Positions 13,186-13,519 of a DNA stretch of 13,519 bases are shown here, piece after piece. How positions within the stretch are numbered: the first letter of the stretch is position 1; every line of letters begins with the position of its first letter. The notes under the pieces are model-generated. The model ran no database searches. It saw only the letters and a program-made list of their open reading frames with translations, and had not been told where the DNA came from. The position numbers and the translations under genes were made by a program. The DNA is from CAYVMN01 sp964452575 (lineage in GTDB: Bacteria; Desulfobacterota; DSM-4660; Desulfatiglandales; Desulfatiglandaceae), in the NCBI GenBank assembly GCA_964452575.1, contig CAYVMN010000133.1, positions 1 to 13,519 on the forward strand. Reading direction: 5' to 3'.

Positions 13186-13425
13186 TTGAGGTATTTTGGT
13201 TTTGAGAAAGACGATGAACGCATCGGAGAAGACCTGAATCGGCAATTGGAGGGATTGGATGTTGGCAGACTGAATGGGGCACTGGAGCGTCTCGACAACG
13301 AAACCATGAATGAGGTCTTATTAACGGATTTCAGAGATAAGTGCCACAGGGCTGAGGCCTTTGGATTTGGGTTCCATTTTGATAGCGAACAAGATGTTCT
13401 GATAGTAGACAGTGGCAAAATATAA
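13186..13425 (+). CDS. Small acidic protein of unknown function, in frame after the radical SAM stop
   Basis: The frame is open for about 79-80 codons. A possible TTG start at 13186 lies three bases after AGG. Codon use looks like real coding and the product is acidic, with an FGFEKDDERIGEDLNRQL start and a FGFGFHFDSEQDVLIVDSG end; I recognise no family. It lies in the same frame as the radical SAM gene, separated only by its TGA and six codons. It could therefore be a separate small gene or the remnant or read-through part of a longer C-terminus. Confidence 0.42.
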   Translation: MRYFGFEKDDERIGEDLNRQLEGLDVGRLNGALERLDNETMNEVLLTDFRDKCHRAEAFGFGFHFDSEQDVLIVDSGKI

Positions 13426-13469
13426 AAAATAAGTAACACTTTAGCGCTTTGAAAACACTTAGGAGTAAG

Positions 13470-13519
13470 ATGACGGACCGTGAGGGTCTTTTTTCCAAAG
13501 GACGTAACCCAAATTCTTC
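13470..13519 (+). CDS. Start of an unidentified gene, cut by the window edge
   Basis: ATG 13470 is preceded by AGGAG (13461-13465) at four bases and opens a frame of 16 complete codons (MTDREGLFSKGRNPNS) to the edge. Nothing can be said of its function. The same stretch contains a weak hairpin GACC-GTGAG-GGTC (13476-13488) followed by six T residues (13489-13494), so this may instead be the terminator of the upstream genes. Confidence 0.42.
   Translation, partial: MTDREGLFSKGRNPNS

Noticed and set aside
13165..13195. Selenocysteine insertion (SECIS) at the radical SAM TGA
   Set aside because: Only a five-pair CUUCA/UGAGG hairpin with G-U is possible and its loop does not look like a bacterial SECIS. 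The frame continuation is reported without this claim.

Overview
The window looks like a metabolic gene neighbourhood of an anaerobic bacterium, probably a sulfate-reducing or syntrophic member of the Desulfobacterota. That is inferred from the enzyme mix: a GlcD/GlcF-like FAD plus Fe-S (CCG-domain) pair, a tungstopterin aldehyde:ferredoxin oxidoreductase (AOR) family enzyme and a B12-type radical SAM protein. No rRNA, tRNA, CRISPR array or complete insertion sequence is visible.

Left operon, minus strand, read from 5627 down to 1: a GntR/FCD regulator, a small cupin, an M24 (creatinase/prolidase-fold) hydrolase, an FAD-linked oxidase subunit and its Fe-S/CCG-domain partner. After a 186-nt structured spacer comes an unrecognised gene cut by the window edge. 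The spacings are short, and the FAD gene stop overlaps the Fe-S gene start (ATGA), so the genes are probably co-transcribed. The Fe-S subunit has lost most cluster cysteines of its first CCG domain, and the FAD subunit lacks the usual Glu-His-Gly pocket motif. The pair may therefore not be an ordinary 2-hydroxyacid dehydrogenase.

Divergent from the regulator, on the plus strand (5889-7157), is a second M24 hydrolase, clearly a paralog of the first. The 261-bp gap between them holds a good promoter for the regulator with an inverted repeat at its -10, a weaker promoter for the M24 gene, and a nested stem-loop in the regulator's leader.

The right minus-strand operon has the AOR family enzyme followed by a ketopantoate-reductase-like dehydrogenase. 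Its last gene meets the second M24 gene tail to tail, with the two stops sharing four bases. The AOR leader contains a GC-rich hairpin followed by six U residues, plus an upstream segment that could pair alternatively. This resembles a transcription attenuator or riboswitch.

Divergent from AOR, on the plus strand, is an SDR oxidoreductase behind an exact TTGACA-18-TATAAT promoter. A 65-bp element with perfect 13-bp inverted ends follows, then a cobalamin-binding-type radical SAM protein, an 80-codon acidic ORF in the same frame after its stop, and the start of another gene at the edge.

Taken together (inference), M24 hydrolases cleave a C-N, amide or possibly C-S bond of a small substrate. 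The cupin, flavin/Fe-S oxidase, AOR, PanE-like enzyme and SDR then process carbonyl, hydroxy or carboxyl products. The substrate cannot be read from the sequence.
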